Shown: positions 1 to 9,364 of the stretch, piece after piece | Position numbering within the stretch: the first letter of the stretch is position 1 | How the letters are laid out: each line of letters starts with the position of its first letter | From: Acanthamoeba lenticulata | Taxonomy: Eukaryota > Discosea > Longamoebia > Acanthamoebidae | DNA: 64,000 nt | Direction: 5' to 3' | Assembly (NCBI GenBank): GCA_002179805.1 | Contig: NAVB01000965.1 | Location: forward strand, 1-64,000 | The notes under the pieces: generated by a model | Told to the model about the DNA's origin: nothing | The model's input: only the letters and a program-made list of their open reading frames with translations | The model's database searches: none | Translations under genes and position numbers: made by a program

Positions 1-1
1 A

Positions 2-1190
2 ACTGGCGGCTTTGGCGGCTTCGGCACTCCTGCTGCCGCCACAACAACTGGCGGCTTTGGCGGCTTCGGCACTCCTGCTGCCACCACAACTGGCGGCTTT
101 GGCGGCTTCACCTTCGTCCCCACGTGGCCCCCTGGTCCCAACGTATGCCTTTCTCTTTTCATTTATTCATTTATTTATATTTTTTTGTTATTTGTTTCTG
201 ACGTGACGTTGGTGGTGTGCGTGCGGCACGGCAGGTGAGCCGGCTGTTCGACCGGCGGGACCTGTTTCCCGATGCGGTGCTTGAGCACCAGGGCCAGACC
301 CTGTACGCGCACAAGGCCATCCTCGCGCTGGGCTCGCCCAAGCTCCAGAAGCTGTTCGAGGACAACCCCGAGGGCAACGGCCGAGTGCCGACCAAGCAGG
401 ATGGCTTGCCCGTCTACTTTCTCGACGACGTGGAAGCCCTCCGGGCCTTGCCCTTCAACGATGTTTCTCGCCTCATCAAGGTTCGTCCCTTCGCTCTTTT
501 TTTTTTTTTTTGGTTTTGTCTCAATCAATTTTGTTAATTCACAAAAATATTTGATATTGGCTACACACAACTCGACAGGACTGCTACAGTACTTCGCAGG
601 AGACATCTACCGTCTCCGAGCTGCCCACGGCACGGCTGGTCAAGATCGCAATCGCGGCCGAGGAGCTCCAGATGAACGCTTTCATGTAAGAAGACACCTC
701 TCTCTCTCTCTCTCTCGTTCCTTGATGAATGTCGCTCACCCTCACGTCGGCCTCATGCGGGCCTGCACGCAACCACCAGGTGGAGCAAGATGGCCCTGGC
801 CCAGATCGAGGCCGATAACTCGGTGGAGAGCCTCCTCGACACGTTGCAGGTGCGCAAGTCCTCTTTGCTTTTCTCTGCGTGTGTTGCATCGATTGACGCA
901 AAACTTGCATTTCATCCGAAAATCCCATTCTTTGGTCTACAGCTGGCGCACAAGAAGGAGCTCCTCGTGTTGAAGAAGGGCTGCATCCAACTGTTGGCGC
1001 ACTCGCCCGCGATGCGCCTCGCCACCCAGACGTCGGTCCTCATGAGCCTCGACAAGGACCTCCTTTCTGAGCTCCTCTCAGACGTACGCCTCAAGCTCCT
1101 CTTCGCTCATCCTTTCTGTGTCATCGTCCTCTTTGCTGATCCTCACTTCTTCTTCAACAGATCGTGCGCGGCGTGCATATCTTCCCGTGA
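2..1190 (+). CDS. BTB/POZ domain protein, 5'-partial
   Basis: The 3' part of a gene whose start lies outside the window. Visible exons are 2-142, 235-480, 579-685, 780-849, 943-1083 and 1161-1190, joined in frame by five GT-AG introns of 77-98 nt. The first exon encodes imperfect tandem repeats of the type TGGFGGFGTPAATT, a Gly/Phe/Thr-rich linker. Exon 2 holds the core of a BTB/POZ fold, with the pattern D-A-V-L, G-Q-x-L-Y-A-H-K-A-I-L and a following L-F hydrophobic helix. The rest is helical and may be a BACK-like extension. BTB proteins dimerise and often serve as Cullin-3 substrate adaptors; that role is family inference here. The acceptor of exon 3 could instead be at 600, which also keeps frame. 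The missing N-terminus may carry Kelch or RCC1 repeats, but this cannot be seen. Confidence 0.75.
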
Positions 1191-1395
1191 GGCGCGCAGT
1201 CTCGCCAAAGTCAACTCCCCCCAAAACCCCATTCCCCCCCTCCCTCATCCACCGTCCGCTTGTAAGTCGAGGCGTTGTTCGCGCCGTCGACTACAAACAC
1301 ATGTACACCACCAGTAGAGAAATACATAACAAGATCGAAGTAGAGAGAGCGTGTGGTAACCTCTTGGGGGACAAAAGTCTTCAAGAAGATCGTTA

Positions 1396-4300
1396 TTAGG
1401 CCCCGTCCGAATTGTCGGGAGGCCCCGAGGAAGCGTCGGCGTCCGGGGATGATGTCCCCGCATAGCCGAGGGACGACCAGAGCTGGAAGCCGAGATCGAG
1501 GAGGCGCCCGACGGCGGTACGCCGCAGGTGGGGGCTCACTGTGCGGCCCCCTCGCGCGATGGTGCCCAGCCAGCCGCCCACGTGCTCATACCACTCCTTC
1601 AAGCCCACCATCTTCCTCGTTTTCTCTGCACCACCACCACCAGCAACATCGACATCAACATCAACGAGCAACGTACAAAAGGAAGGCAGAACCCTGTTGC
1701 TGGGGGGGGGGGCATGCGTACGCAGGATGGCTAATTGTTTGGCCTCGAAACGACGCTCCATTTCCTTGACCGTCCAGATGGCGATCTCCTTGTCGCTCTG
1801 CTTCAACACGTGAGCAGGCGGTTGCACCAGCGGCATCATCGCATCCAGCACGCGACGTAGCGCGCGCTGCTTCTGCACATGCGCACCAAACCAAGAGCGA
1901 ACGCAAAGTCAGGACCTCCGGACAAAACTCTGGGACTCAGGAAATGAGCTAGCCCTGGGAGTGACGGACCTGCGGGTGCGAGTCGGCGATCTTGGGACTC
2001 TTGATGATGGCCACCTCTCGCCGACACACGCACAGCTCGTAATCGCTAGTGTGTAGAAAGCCCCAAGGTCAGAATCTTTAGTGTCAAACACGGCCAGAAG
2101 ATGAGAGGAAGAGAGAGGGGGAGGACATGAGTTACCAACTGATGGCCTCGAGGGCAAGAATGAGGCATTTACGCTTCTCGAGGTCGGTGAAGGACTGCCA
2201 ACGCGCAGCGCCGATGTAGGGCGTCGCCTGCGCGGCGGCAGCAAAGTGGGCGATCACGCTCTGCACCGTCGGCGAAGCGGTCGGATAGGCGCTCATGTTA
2301 CGCAGCACGCGCAGGTCTGTCAGGATCAGCCGATAGTCGTTCTCCGTGAGGTCCGGCCGGAAGACCTGGCCTCGCCCACCACCCATCCAGGACACATCAT
2401 CATGATCATCATGCATCATGTCAACCAGTCATCATCTCTGAGAAGCGCTGAAAGAGAAAGGAAGAAAGAAAGGGAGGACCTTGGGCACAAGGTCCCATAC
2501 GCTGCTCTCAGCGAGGGAGGCCCGGATGTAAATGGCAAGCTCGCGCATCATCTCAAACAGGTCCTCGGCTGGGATCGTGTCCAGGTCCAGGTTGTCCATT
2601 CGGAAATACTGCCTGAGGCACGCCGCGTGGCCACCACACGACGTCGTGAGAAAAACAACATGAAAGAATAATAAATAAATAAAAATTAATGTAATAATGC
2701 AACAACAACGCACTTGAGCGACTTGATCTGGTTTCGGCAGTATTCGATCAGCTCCTCGTCCTTGTCCGCCCCCTGTGATCGCAACCACGTGCAGCCCACA
2801 TGCACAAGCTTGTGCTGAGCCACTCGAATGCCGTCGAGAGCGAGAAGCCCCACGAACGTGGAAGATACGCGAGGGAGGAAGAGAGATGGGCGCACCTCGT
2901 TGGCCATCCTTCCTAGGATATCTTCAAAAGGATCGTCGGCAAGGTCGTCCCAGTCGGTTGCGAACCCACCTTTACCGTCTTCATCGTCGTCATTATCGTC
3001 ATCATTGTCGCTCTCGTCCTCGCTCTCCTGTTTCTCCTCGTCCTCACTTTCATCCTGTTTTTCTTCGCTTTCATCATCGTATTGTTGTCTGTCCTTCTCG
3101 CGTTGGCGCCGTCGTTGGCGCCGCGCGCGCTCGTTCCGCTCTTCTTCCTCTTTCTGCTCAGACTCTGTCAAATATTGCGTCCTCCGGCAGGTTAGGCCTT
3201 GGTCTTAAGAAAAGAGAACAGAACACAACAGAGAAACATAGAAAGAGAGATGGAGGTGCGTGCCATGGAAGGCCTCGTCGACCTGGCGAATGTGGCTCCC
3301 GATGGGGAACACAAACGGAAGGCTGCCGCCAAAGTTGAGCCGCACGCGAGCGCCCGTAGAGCGTAGGGTGACGATCGGGTAGAACCGCCGGCAGTGCTTG
3401 AGCTTTTGGACTGCCACCCCGAGCATCTCGCCGTTCTTGGTGAAGAATAGCGACCTCGACAGGAAGTTGACGCCGCAGCCTGCGGACGAGCGAGAAAGCA
3501 AATGATGCGTTAAGACGGGGCTGCAGCTTTGGAGTTGCACTAGAGTCGCGGGCCCGACATGCAGGTCATACCGATCACATCTCCTGTGGTGAAGGTTGGG
3601 CCAAACTTGCGTCCTATGCCAGACTGCGCAAATACGCGCCCATCGTCTGCGTGGTAGCCATACGACCTGCGTGTTGGTGGCCAGCGGCGGGGAAGAAGAG
3701 CCAGTGGCGTGAGCCAGCGTGTGTGTATGCAGCGGCGGTGAGAGGGCCAGTTGGCGAAACAAACCCTTTGCGCCAGCCCGCTGGGGCCATGCTACGCGGG
3801 AAGTGGTTGAGACCGATGCCAATCATGACTTGTCTGTGATTGAACGAAGAGAAGGTCCCGTGCGCATTATGTCACCTGGAAGTCCAGAGGCAGGCTTGGG
3901 AAGAAGAAGACAATGGGGGAAGATCTGGTACCCGACATCACCCGCATCGTCGATGTGGACTTCGAAGTAGGCCACCGAACTGTCCTCGCCAAACGGAAGC
4001 GTCTGCAAAGGCATGGTTGCTTGGACCGATTACCGCAACGTTAAAGAAAGAGGTTGAACAACCACGATGTGCTTGCGTGTAGCGCGTGCTTGGAGGGAGA
4101 TGGAGAAGTTGGAAAAAGATATGCCAAAGGGCTCGCCCAAAGAGCCCAGAGGGCAGCGAGCGCTAAAGCCGTCATCGCTGATCTCGATCATATGAGCTGG
4201 TGCATCTTCACGAGACAAACGAATGGTGCGGAGTAAAGCCAGCTTTTGCTGACGTTGGAGGTAGACCTTCCTCCAATCAACCTCGCGGTTCGCACCCGTG

Positions 4301-4582
4301 AGGTAGAAGTCGCGACGACACAGCTCCTTCTGTAAAGGGTCACTGAGATACTTGTGCACAACGTAAAGGCATAGCTTTTGAATGTCGAGCGTACCCAAAG
4401 CCAAGAATCAACCGAGAGTGAACGCCAGTGTTTGCACACCAGCGCATTTGTGCCCAATTCACGGGCTGTCAAGAATGAAAAAATGTGCAAGCACACCTGC
4501 AAAGTAGTCAAATCACAGTGGCACTCAAGCGGAGGACATAAGAACCACAAACCTCTTCTGACAGAGCCGTGCATGGATCCAT
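1396..4582 (-). CDS. F-box and SPRY domain protein
   Basis: Multi-exon minus-strand gene. I place the start at 4582: a 10-codon first exon (4582-4553) splices to 4496 and gives a clean F-box, [12 protein letters not shown] followed by V-C-K-H-W and D-S-W-L-W. A linker with [11 protein letters not shown] follows, then a SPRY domain spread over several exons (about 4000-3250) with V-A-Y-F-E-V, I-G-I-G-L, D-D-G-R-V-F, the F-F-T-K-N-G-E strand and V-R-L-N-F-G. Next come a long Lys/Arg then Asp/Glu-rich stretch (about 3170-2900) and a helical C-terminus. F-box proteins bring substrates to SCF ubiquitin ligases and SPRY would be the substrate-binding part; this is inferred. The F-box and linker frames do not join without a 20-nt gap or a one-base shift at 4375-4394 (see findings). 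Middle exon borders are approximate. Confidence 0.75.
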
Positions 4583-4811
4583 CGTGATGTCCTACTTTTC
4601 TTTTCTCTTTTATTTCATCTGACTATTTTCTTGTTCGGCTGCCAGTCAGCAACAATCACAACCGTTGCCTGGCAGTGTCGGACATCCGGAGTGCTGAGAG
4701 TCCGTGATTAATTTGGTAGTCTCACCCGCGGCCTTCGAGGCGCAACCAGACCCATTGCAGCCACCAAACAGATTAGATTCGTGTGCCGCTCGCTAATCTA
4801 CTCCCGTAAAG
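4583..4811. promoter_or_regulatory. divergent intergenic region
   Basis: The 229 bp between the F-box/SPRY start codon (minus) and the GPI-anchored protein start codon (plus) must hold both promoters. I see no clear TATA element or repeat. Confidence 0.4.
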
Positions 4812-5399
4812 ATGAAGATCCTTGCCATCTTTCTGCTTGTTGCTCTCTGCTTCTCCGTTGCCACTGCTGAAGTGTCGGTCAACATAACGACTCAAGCCTA
4901 CAGCCAAAACGGAACCAACATCGTCGCTCAATTCCAGTTTGCGGAGAACGTCTCCACTTCTGCGATGCAGTGCAATGTCTCCTTCCCCGCCAATGTCTTC
5001 ACCCGTGGTGCCACCAACTACATCGCGTACTTCACGGTGCCGAAGACCAGCTTCACTCTTCTGGGAGGGATTAACGTACGTACCACAACATACATGGTCT
5101 TGTCTTGTTGATTGACGTCATCTTCTATTATGCAGAATGATGTCTTTGCTGCCGGCTCTTTCTCCCTCTCGAACAACGGCACCATTACGAACGGAACCGA
5201 CCTTACCTACTGGATCTACTTGTACGGCCAGACGAGCCGTCTCAACGAGGCGCTCGACATTTCTGTTTCGTGCGACGTCAACGGTGTCCAGACGTCCAAG
5301 ACACTGAACACGCCCATCAACAACCCGCAGGGCGCTTCGTCGGCAGCTTCTGCTCTTTCCACCGTCTTGCTGCCTCTTCTTGCCTATCTGCTCTTTTAG
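4812..5399 (+). CDS. small secreted GPI-anchored surface protein
   Basis: Two exons, 4812-5075 and 5136-5399, separated by a 60-nt GT-AG intron, give 175 residues. The N-terminus MKILAIFLLVALCFSVATA is a textbook signal peptide, with likely cleavage after A-T-A. The mature part is Ser/Thr/Asn-rich with several N-glycosylation sequons (N-I-T, N-G-T, N-V-S). It ends in a short hydrophobic tail (A-L-S-T-V-L-L-P-L-L-A-Y-L-L-F) behind small residues (G-A-S-S-A-A-S), the usual GPI attachment signal. Only two cysteines lie in each half. No known domain is recognised; it is probably a cell-surface or phagosome-surface glycoprotein. The promoter is shared with the divergent F-box/SPRY gene. Confidence 0.8.
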
Positions 5400-5521
5400 A
5401 GCGGGCCGTTGCTTTGTACAGAGCCTTTTGTGTTTGGAAAATGAAAGCTTTCGTGAAACACAACACAACACACGAAACGTTTCGTTTTTTTCCCTTCTTC
5501 TTCGGAAAACCGCAAGTGAGC

Positions 5522-6640
5522 ATGGACGCCCACCAAGCCCCGCTGACAGTCGGTCTTGGTCCTTCTCTTGTTGGCCCAGCCCATGAGCTGACGGTGAGCG
5601 TGGGTGACCTCATGGTAGAGCTCGTCAGTTTAATCTTCCAGTTCGTGCACCCCCTGAGTCTTCCGACCTGCCGTGCCGTGTGCCGCGAGTGGAGCCAGGC
5701 CTTCCAGCACCTTCTTGTGGTACAGCCAGGCATCAAGCTGCCTCGCATGGTCCCCGACAACGACCGCCGTTTTTCACCCCACTTTGCAAGACAAATTGCG
5801 ACCAAGGGCTGGCTGTCCGTGCTTCAGTGGGCCCGGGCTAACGGCTGCTTGTGGGATGTGGCGACATGTGGAAATGCGGCCTCTGAAGGCCACCTGGACG
5901 TGCTTCAGTGGCTGCGCGCCAACGGCTGCCCGTGGGACGAGTTCACCTGCTCTGCTGCAGCTGATGGTGGCCATCTTGCTGTGCTCCAGTGGGCGCGGTC
6001 CAATGACTGCCCGTGGGACGCGTGGACTTGCTTCTGTGCAGCCTTTCAAGGCCATCTGGGCGTCCTCCAGTGGGCGCGAGCCAACGGCTGCCCGTGGGAC
6101 GAGACGGAGATCTGCACCTTTGCGGCCCGAAGAGGCCACCTGGCGGTACTCCAATGGGCGCTCCATAATGGCTGCTCGTGGGACCCGACGGACGCTACAA
6201 TCTGCAGCGAGGCGGCCAAAGGTGGCCATTTGGACGTGCTCCAGTGGGCGCAAGCGAATGGTTTCCCATGGGACGAGGAGACCTGCAGAGAGGCAGCCAA
6301 GGGAGGCCATTTGGACGTGCTCCAGTGGGCTCGTGCCAACGGCTGCCCTTGGGATGAAACCACATGCACCGAAGCAGCAGAGAAGGGCCATCTGGTGGTG
6401 CTCCAGTGGGCTCGTGCCAACGGCTGCCCATGGGACCAAGGCACAGCCACGGCGGCTGCAAAAGGTGGCCACCTGGCAGTGCTCCAGTGGGCTCGTGCCA
6501 ATGGCTGTCCATGGGACGAGGCGACTTGTGCCTCGGCAGTCAAGGGAGGCCATTTGGACGTGCTCCAGTGGGCACACGCCAATGGCTGCCCGTGTACAGG
6601 AGGAGGAGACAAGAATCATAATAATGGATCGCCAAAATGA
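5522..6640 (+). CDS. F-box protein with ankyrin-like CPWD repeats
   Basis: Single exon, 372 residues. I take the start at 5522; the open frame extends further 5' but has no upstream ATG. Residues about 25-65 form an F-box (M-V-E-L-V-S-L-I-F-Q-F-V with C-R-A-V-C-R-E-W). Ten tandem repeats of about 27 residues follow, with the consensus GHLDVLQWARANGCPWDE then T-C-x-x-A-A. This is the short ankyrin-like repeat common in Acanthamoeba and in some giant viruses of amoebae. The likely role is SCF substrate adaptor, by family. It starts only 122 bp after the preceding stop codon. It resembles the inverted gene at 13027-14289 in F-box and repeat type, so the two are probably paralogues. The C-terminus ends abruptly after the last C-P, in a short polar tail. 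Confidence 0.88.
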   Translation: MDAHQAPLTVGLGPSLVGPAHELTVSVGDLMVELVSLIFQFVHPLSLPTCRAVCREWSQAFQHLLVVQPGIKLPRMVPDNDRRFSPHFARQIATKGWLSVLQWARANGCLWDVATCGNAASEGHLDVLQWLRANGCPWDEFTCSAAADGGHLAVLQWARSNDCPWDAWTCFCAAFQGHLGVLQWARANGCPWDETEICTFAARRGHLAVLQWALHNGCSWDPTDATICSEAAKGGHLDVLQWAQANGFPWDEETCREAAKGGHLDVLQWARANGCPWDETTCTEAAEKGHLVVLQWARANGCPWDQGTATAAAKGGHLAVLQWARANGCPWDEATCASAVKGGHLDVLQWAHANGCPCTGGGDKNHNNGSPK

Positions 6641-6692
6641 ATACAGATCGCCTGGAATACTGAGGCTGGAGTCGTATGGCAAACTAAAAATT

Positions 6693-6764
6693 TTCCGCTG
6701 CCGGGAATCGAACCCGGGGCGCATGGGTGAGAACCATAAATGTTACCGACTACACCACAGCGGA
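6693..6764 (-). tRNA. tRNA-Glu (CTC)
   Basis: A cloverleaf folds by eye: the acceptor stem is TCCGCTG with CAGCGGA, the D stem GTGT/ACAT, the anticodon loop TTCTCAC (anticodon CTC), and the T arm CCGGG-TTCGATT-CCCGG. A T-rich terminator follows at about 6685-6691. Confidence 0.93.
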
Positions 6765-6858
6765 TTTGGTGTTAACGGATGAGAGGCAGAATTATGTGCT
6801 GACTCTAAAAAATCTGCAATTTTCTTCATCATTGAAAAATTAACTATAAAAAAGGATA

Positions 6859-6930
6859 CAGGCCTGCTGGGGGTCGAACCCAGAATCTCCTGATTCGTAG
6901 TCAGACGCCTTTCCATTGGGCCACAGGCCT
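6859..6930 (-). tRNA. tRNA-Arg (ACG)
   Basis: The acceptor stem AGGCCTG pairs with CAGGCCT. The anticodon loop is CTACGAA (anticodon ACG) on a 5-bp stem, and the T arm reads CTGGG-TTCGACC-CCCAG. A run of six T residues follows just downstream as the Pol III terminator. It lies 94 bp from tRNA-Glu on the same strand. Confidence 0.93.
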
Positions 6931-6983
6931 GGCTTGTTCCTAAACTGTAGTTTTGGAAATTTGTAGCGCTTTCCAGCGTAATT

Positions 6984-7857
6984 GTGCACCCTGACGTTAG
7001 CTCCGAAGAAAGTGAAGACGACGAAGGGGCTGTGCCCTGGGAGAATGAGGCACCACCACGAAGAGAAAGAACCAGAAACTGCGCAGTTGAGGCACTCTCA
7101 ACAAGCGAAAGCGAAGACGCGTACAGCGACGCGTTTTCCTTGAGCGAGGAGGAAAGGGAGGGTTCCACTATTATCCATGACGGTAGCCGTTTTTCTCCCT
7201 TTAGTGGCCGACGCCAGGGCCACTTTGCTTCTCCAAGTGCCGATGAAAGCGGTTGTGCCGGCGGCGAGACCAACAGCTGGGTGGAAAAAGAAGGGAGTCT
7301 TGTGGACCAACCGCCACAGGCAAGTCCAGGAGCAGGCCGATGGACGAAGCGCGTGGACCGAAAGATGAACAAACAGGTCTGGCTTACGGAACAGCAGAGG
7401 CATCGAACGGTGAAGAGCGTGCTGCTTGAAGAGGAGGATTTCCTCTGGCAAACAATGAACAGCTTCGTCGCGGAGAGGGACGAGCGAAGGGACAAGCGAC
7501 AAGGGAAGATGTGGACCTCGGCGCCAGTGCTCACCTCCGCGTCACGGGACAGGCCAGGCATCGTCAATATCCAAGGCGTAGAAAGCATCTACGAGCCGCT
7601 TCTGTTCATAGAGTTCCCCGAACACGTCCGGCCAGGCTACAAGCGCGACGTGGAGCCACCCACACCAGGTAGACTTGCAGGCTGTTTGCTCGTGCTGAGG
7701 TTGTTGACTGACCACTAGCGATCCTGCAGGAACAGTCGACTTGACCAGCCGCGCGAGGAGTCGGACAGTTGCAAATGGGGTACCAAGGCTTCCCTCGGAC
7801 CCATCCTCACCACCTCCCATCCGGGTCCCTTTCCTCCCGATGATGCAAGCGCCGTGA
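6984..7857 (+). CDS. acidic Ser/Glu-rich hypothetical protein, 5' end unresolved
   Basis: Open frame 6951-7668, spliced at 7669-7729 to a last exon 7730-7857 ending TGA. The N-terminal part is strongly acidic and serine-rich (S-S-E-E-S-E-D-D-E, S-T-S-E-S-E-D), typical of casein-kinase-2 targets. The middle is basic (W-T-K-R-V-D-R-K-M-N-K-Q-V-W) and the tail proline-rich. No domain is recognised. The frame has no ATG before 7365, although the acidic part looks coding, so either an upstream exon exists or translation starts at 7365. Two minus-strand tRNA genes sit directly upstream, so an upstream exon would place them inside an intron. Confidence 0.5.
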
Positions 7858-7961
7858 GAAGGAAAGTGTCGCTGCGCTTTCGCAAGGCCGAAATAAATTA
7901 TAAAATGATTTCTGTACAGTTTTAAAAAAGAGAAAAAGAACAAATTAGACCAGCACAAGCA

Positions 7962-8699
7962 ATGAACCTGAGCGAGGAGATCAATAAGGGATTGGAGCTG
8001 TTTGGCGATTCGGCCAAGCACTTCACCGATGAGACGTTCAAGAATCTCGCTCAGCTTGCAATTGACGTTCTCCTGAAAAAGAAAACTGTAGACAACGTCT
8101 CTTCTAATGGTACCTGCCCCAACACTCTTTCCCTTCACGTGCCAACTGTGCACGTCTAATCGAAACAACAAGATTTCGGAGGCCTAGATTTCTTCATTTT
8201 GAAACAGGCATACGCTGCTATGGTGGGTCTGCTGTTGGAGGGCACCAAGCTCGACGCCGATCCGCTCCTCCTCTCGTAAGATTCCCCTCGTTAGAGCACT
8301 TTGCTACGAGTTAGAGTGTAACTCGAATGGTTGGATTGTGCGTGTAGCGGCACGCTCGGCGAGCGCAACGTCCCAGCGAACCGCGCGGAGGCGCTGGCAG
8401 AGCTCTATGGGCAACACAAGGCAGCGTTGCGGTCGCTGCTCTCCTACACGAGCTTCAATCATCCACACGTCGTCGACGTGGACTGGCGCATTGACTACCA
8501 CATCAAGTCGGCCAACCTGGAGCGCATCGATCAGCTGGTGTACCACGTCACCCTCAAGACCGAAGTGGGTAACGGCGAGAAGAAGGACGTCACCTTCTCG
8601 TGCTCGCTCGACGAGCTGCAGGACCTTGTCTACCGATTGAAGGACGCTACAAGGCAGTACGAGAATCACATCAACAGGCTTGAGAAGCTCGTCAAGTAG
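7962..8699 (+). CDS. COMMD3: COMM domain-containing protein 3
   Basis: Three exons, 7962-8087, 8208-8275 and 8348-8699, give 181 residues, matching the usual COMMD length. The N-terminal half is a helical bundle. The C-terminal COMM domain (from about residue 105) shows V-D-V-D-W-R-I-D-Y-H-I-K, then F-S-C-S-L-D-E-L-Q-D-L-V and L-K-D-A-T, which matches COMMD3 better than other members. COMMD proteins form the ten-subunit Commander/CCC complex, which works with retriever in endosomal recycling of membrane proteins. The gene converges on the TSEN15-like gene 100 bp downstream. Confidence 0.87.
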
Positions 8700-8799
8700 T
8701 CGCACCCACGACGACTGCGCCATGTTGGCGACAACATTTTGCACTGTACAAGAAGACTTTACCAAACGCGAGAGACATGGTGGCGCAAGGGCGTCGTCA

Positions 8800-9292
8800 T
8801 CACGGGGCTTGTGGTGGGGCCAGGCCAGGCGTGATCCGGTAGTAGACGAGCGACGAGTCCGGGGACACGAAGCCAAGCGTAAGTTGGGGCTTGATCGAGG
8901 TTGGAGGCTTATCCACAAGTTCTCTATCTTCTTCACTCGGGTCTGTGCCGGTCAGCTTGGCGAGCATATCGGTCATCCTGCGAGCGCACGTCCCAAATCG
9001 CTATTAGTGAGGCGCAGAGGGCGAGCTTGCATCCATCTTCCGAAGCACACCTGGCCATGCTAAGCGGGTAATGCGTTGTACAGGGTACAACGATTTGAGG
9101 GACAATGGGTGAAGCATCGGCCACCCCAACCCACCCGAAAAGGTAGACGATTCCTAGATCTACATTCTCTCGCACCTCAACATGCTGCCAACCTTTGAGC
9201 TGCACAAGATCCATCCATAGTTGTTTGAGAACTTGGTACTGCTGCGGATACTTTCTTGTCAGGTCGAAACCAGACGATGTTGAGCATTCCAT
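8800..9292 (-). CDS. TSEN15: tRNA-splicing endonuclease subunit Sen15-like
   Basis: Two exons on the minus strand, 9292-9135 and 8977-8800, give 111 residues. The protein starts with a helix (K-Y-P-Q-Q-Y-Q-V-L-K-Q-L-W-M-D-L) followed by L-K-G-W-Q-H-V-E-V, and ends with L-G-F-V-S-P-D-S-S-L-V-Y-Y-R-I and a P-G-L tail. This pattern matches the small non-catalytic Sen15 subunit of the tRNA intron endonuclease (Sen2/Sen34/Sen54/Sen15). The family is short and poorly conserved, so the call rests on the ends. The window also holds an intron-containing tRNA-Tyr that would be a substrate. The start codon lies 72 bp from that of APC5 on the other strand, implying a shared promoter. Confidence 0.62.
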
Positions 9293-9364
9293 CCGTGTTT
9301 GCGATTTTGGCGCCAAAAGTACAAAAGGAAGTGGAATCGTTCAAAAGAAACCAGACGAGAAAGA
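9293..9364. promoter_or_regulatory. bidirectional promoter TSEN15-like / APC5
   Basis: Only 72 bp separate the two divergent start codons, so the core promoters and both 5' UTRs must overlap here or extend into the opposite gene. Confidence 0.45.

Noticed and set aside
2397..2425. ATCATC-rich run in an F-box/SPRY intron as another box C/D RNA
   Set aside because: Several TGATGA copies on the minus strand but no suitably spaced CTGA box D.
5774..6724. Long minus-strand ORF of 316 codons opposite the F-box/ankyrin gene
   Set aside because: It is a shadow of the 81-bp repeats on the plus strand, has no domain of its own and runs into tRNA-Glu.
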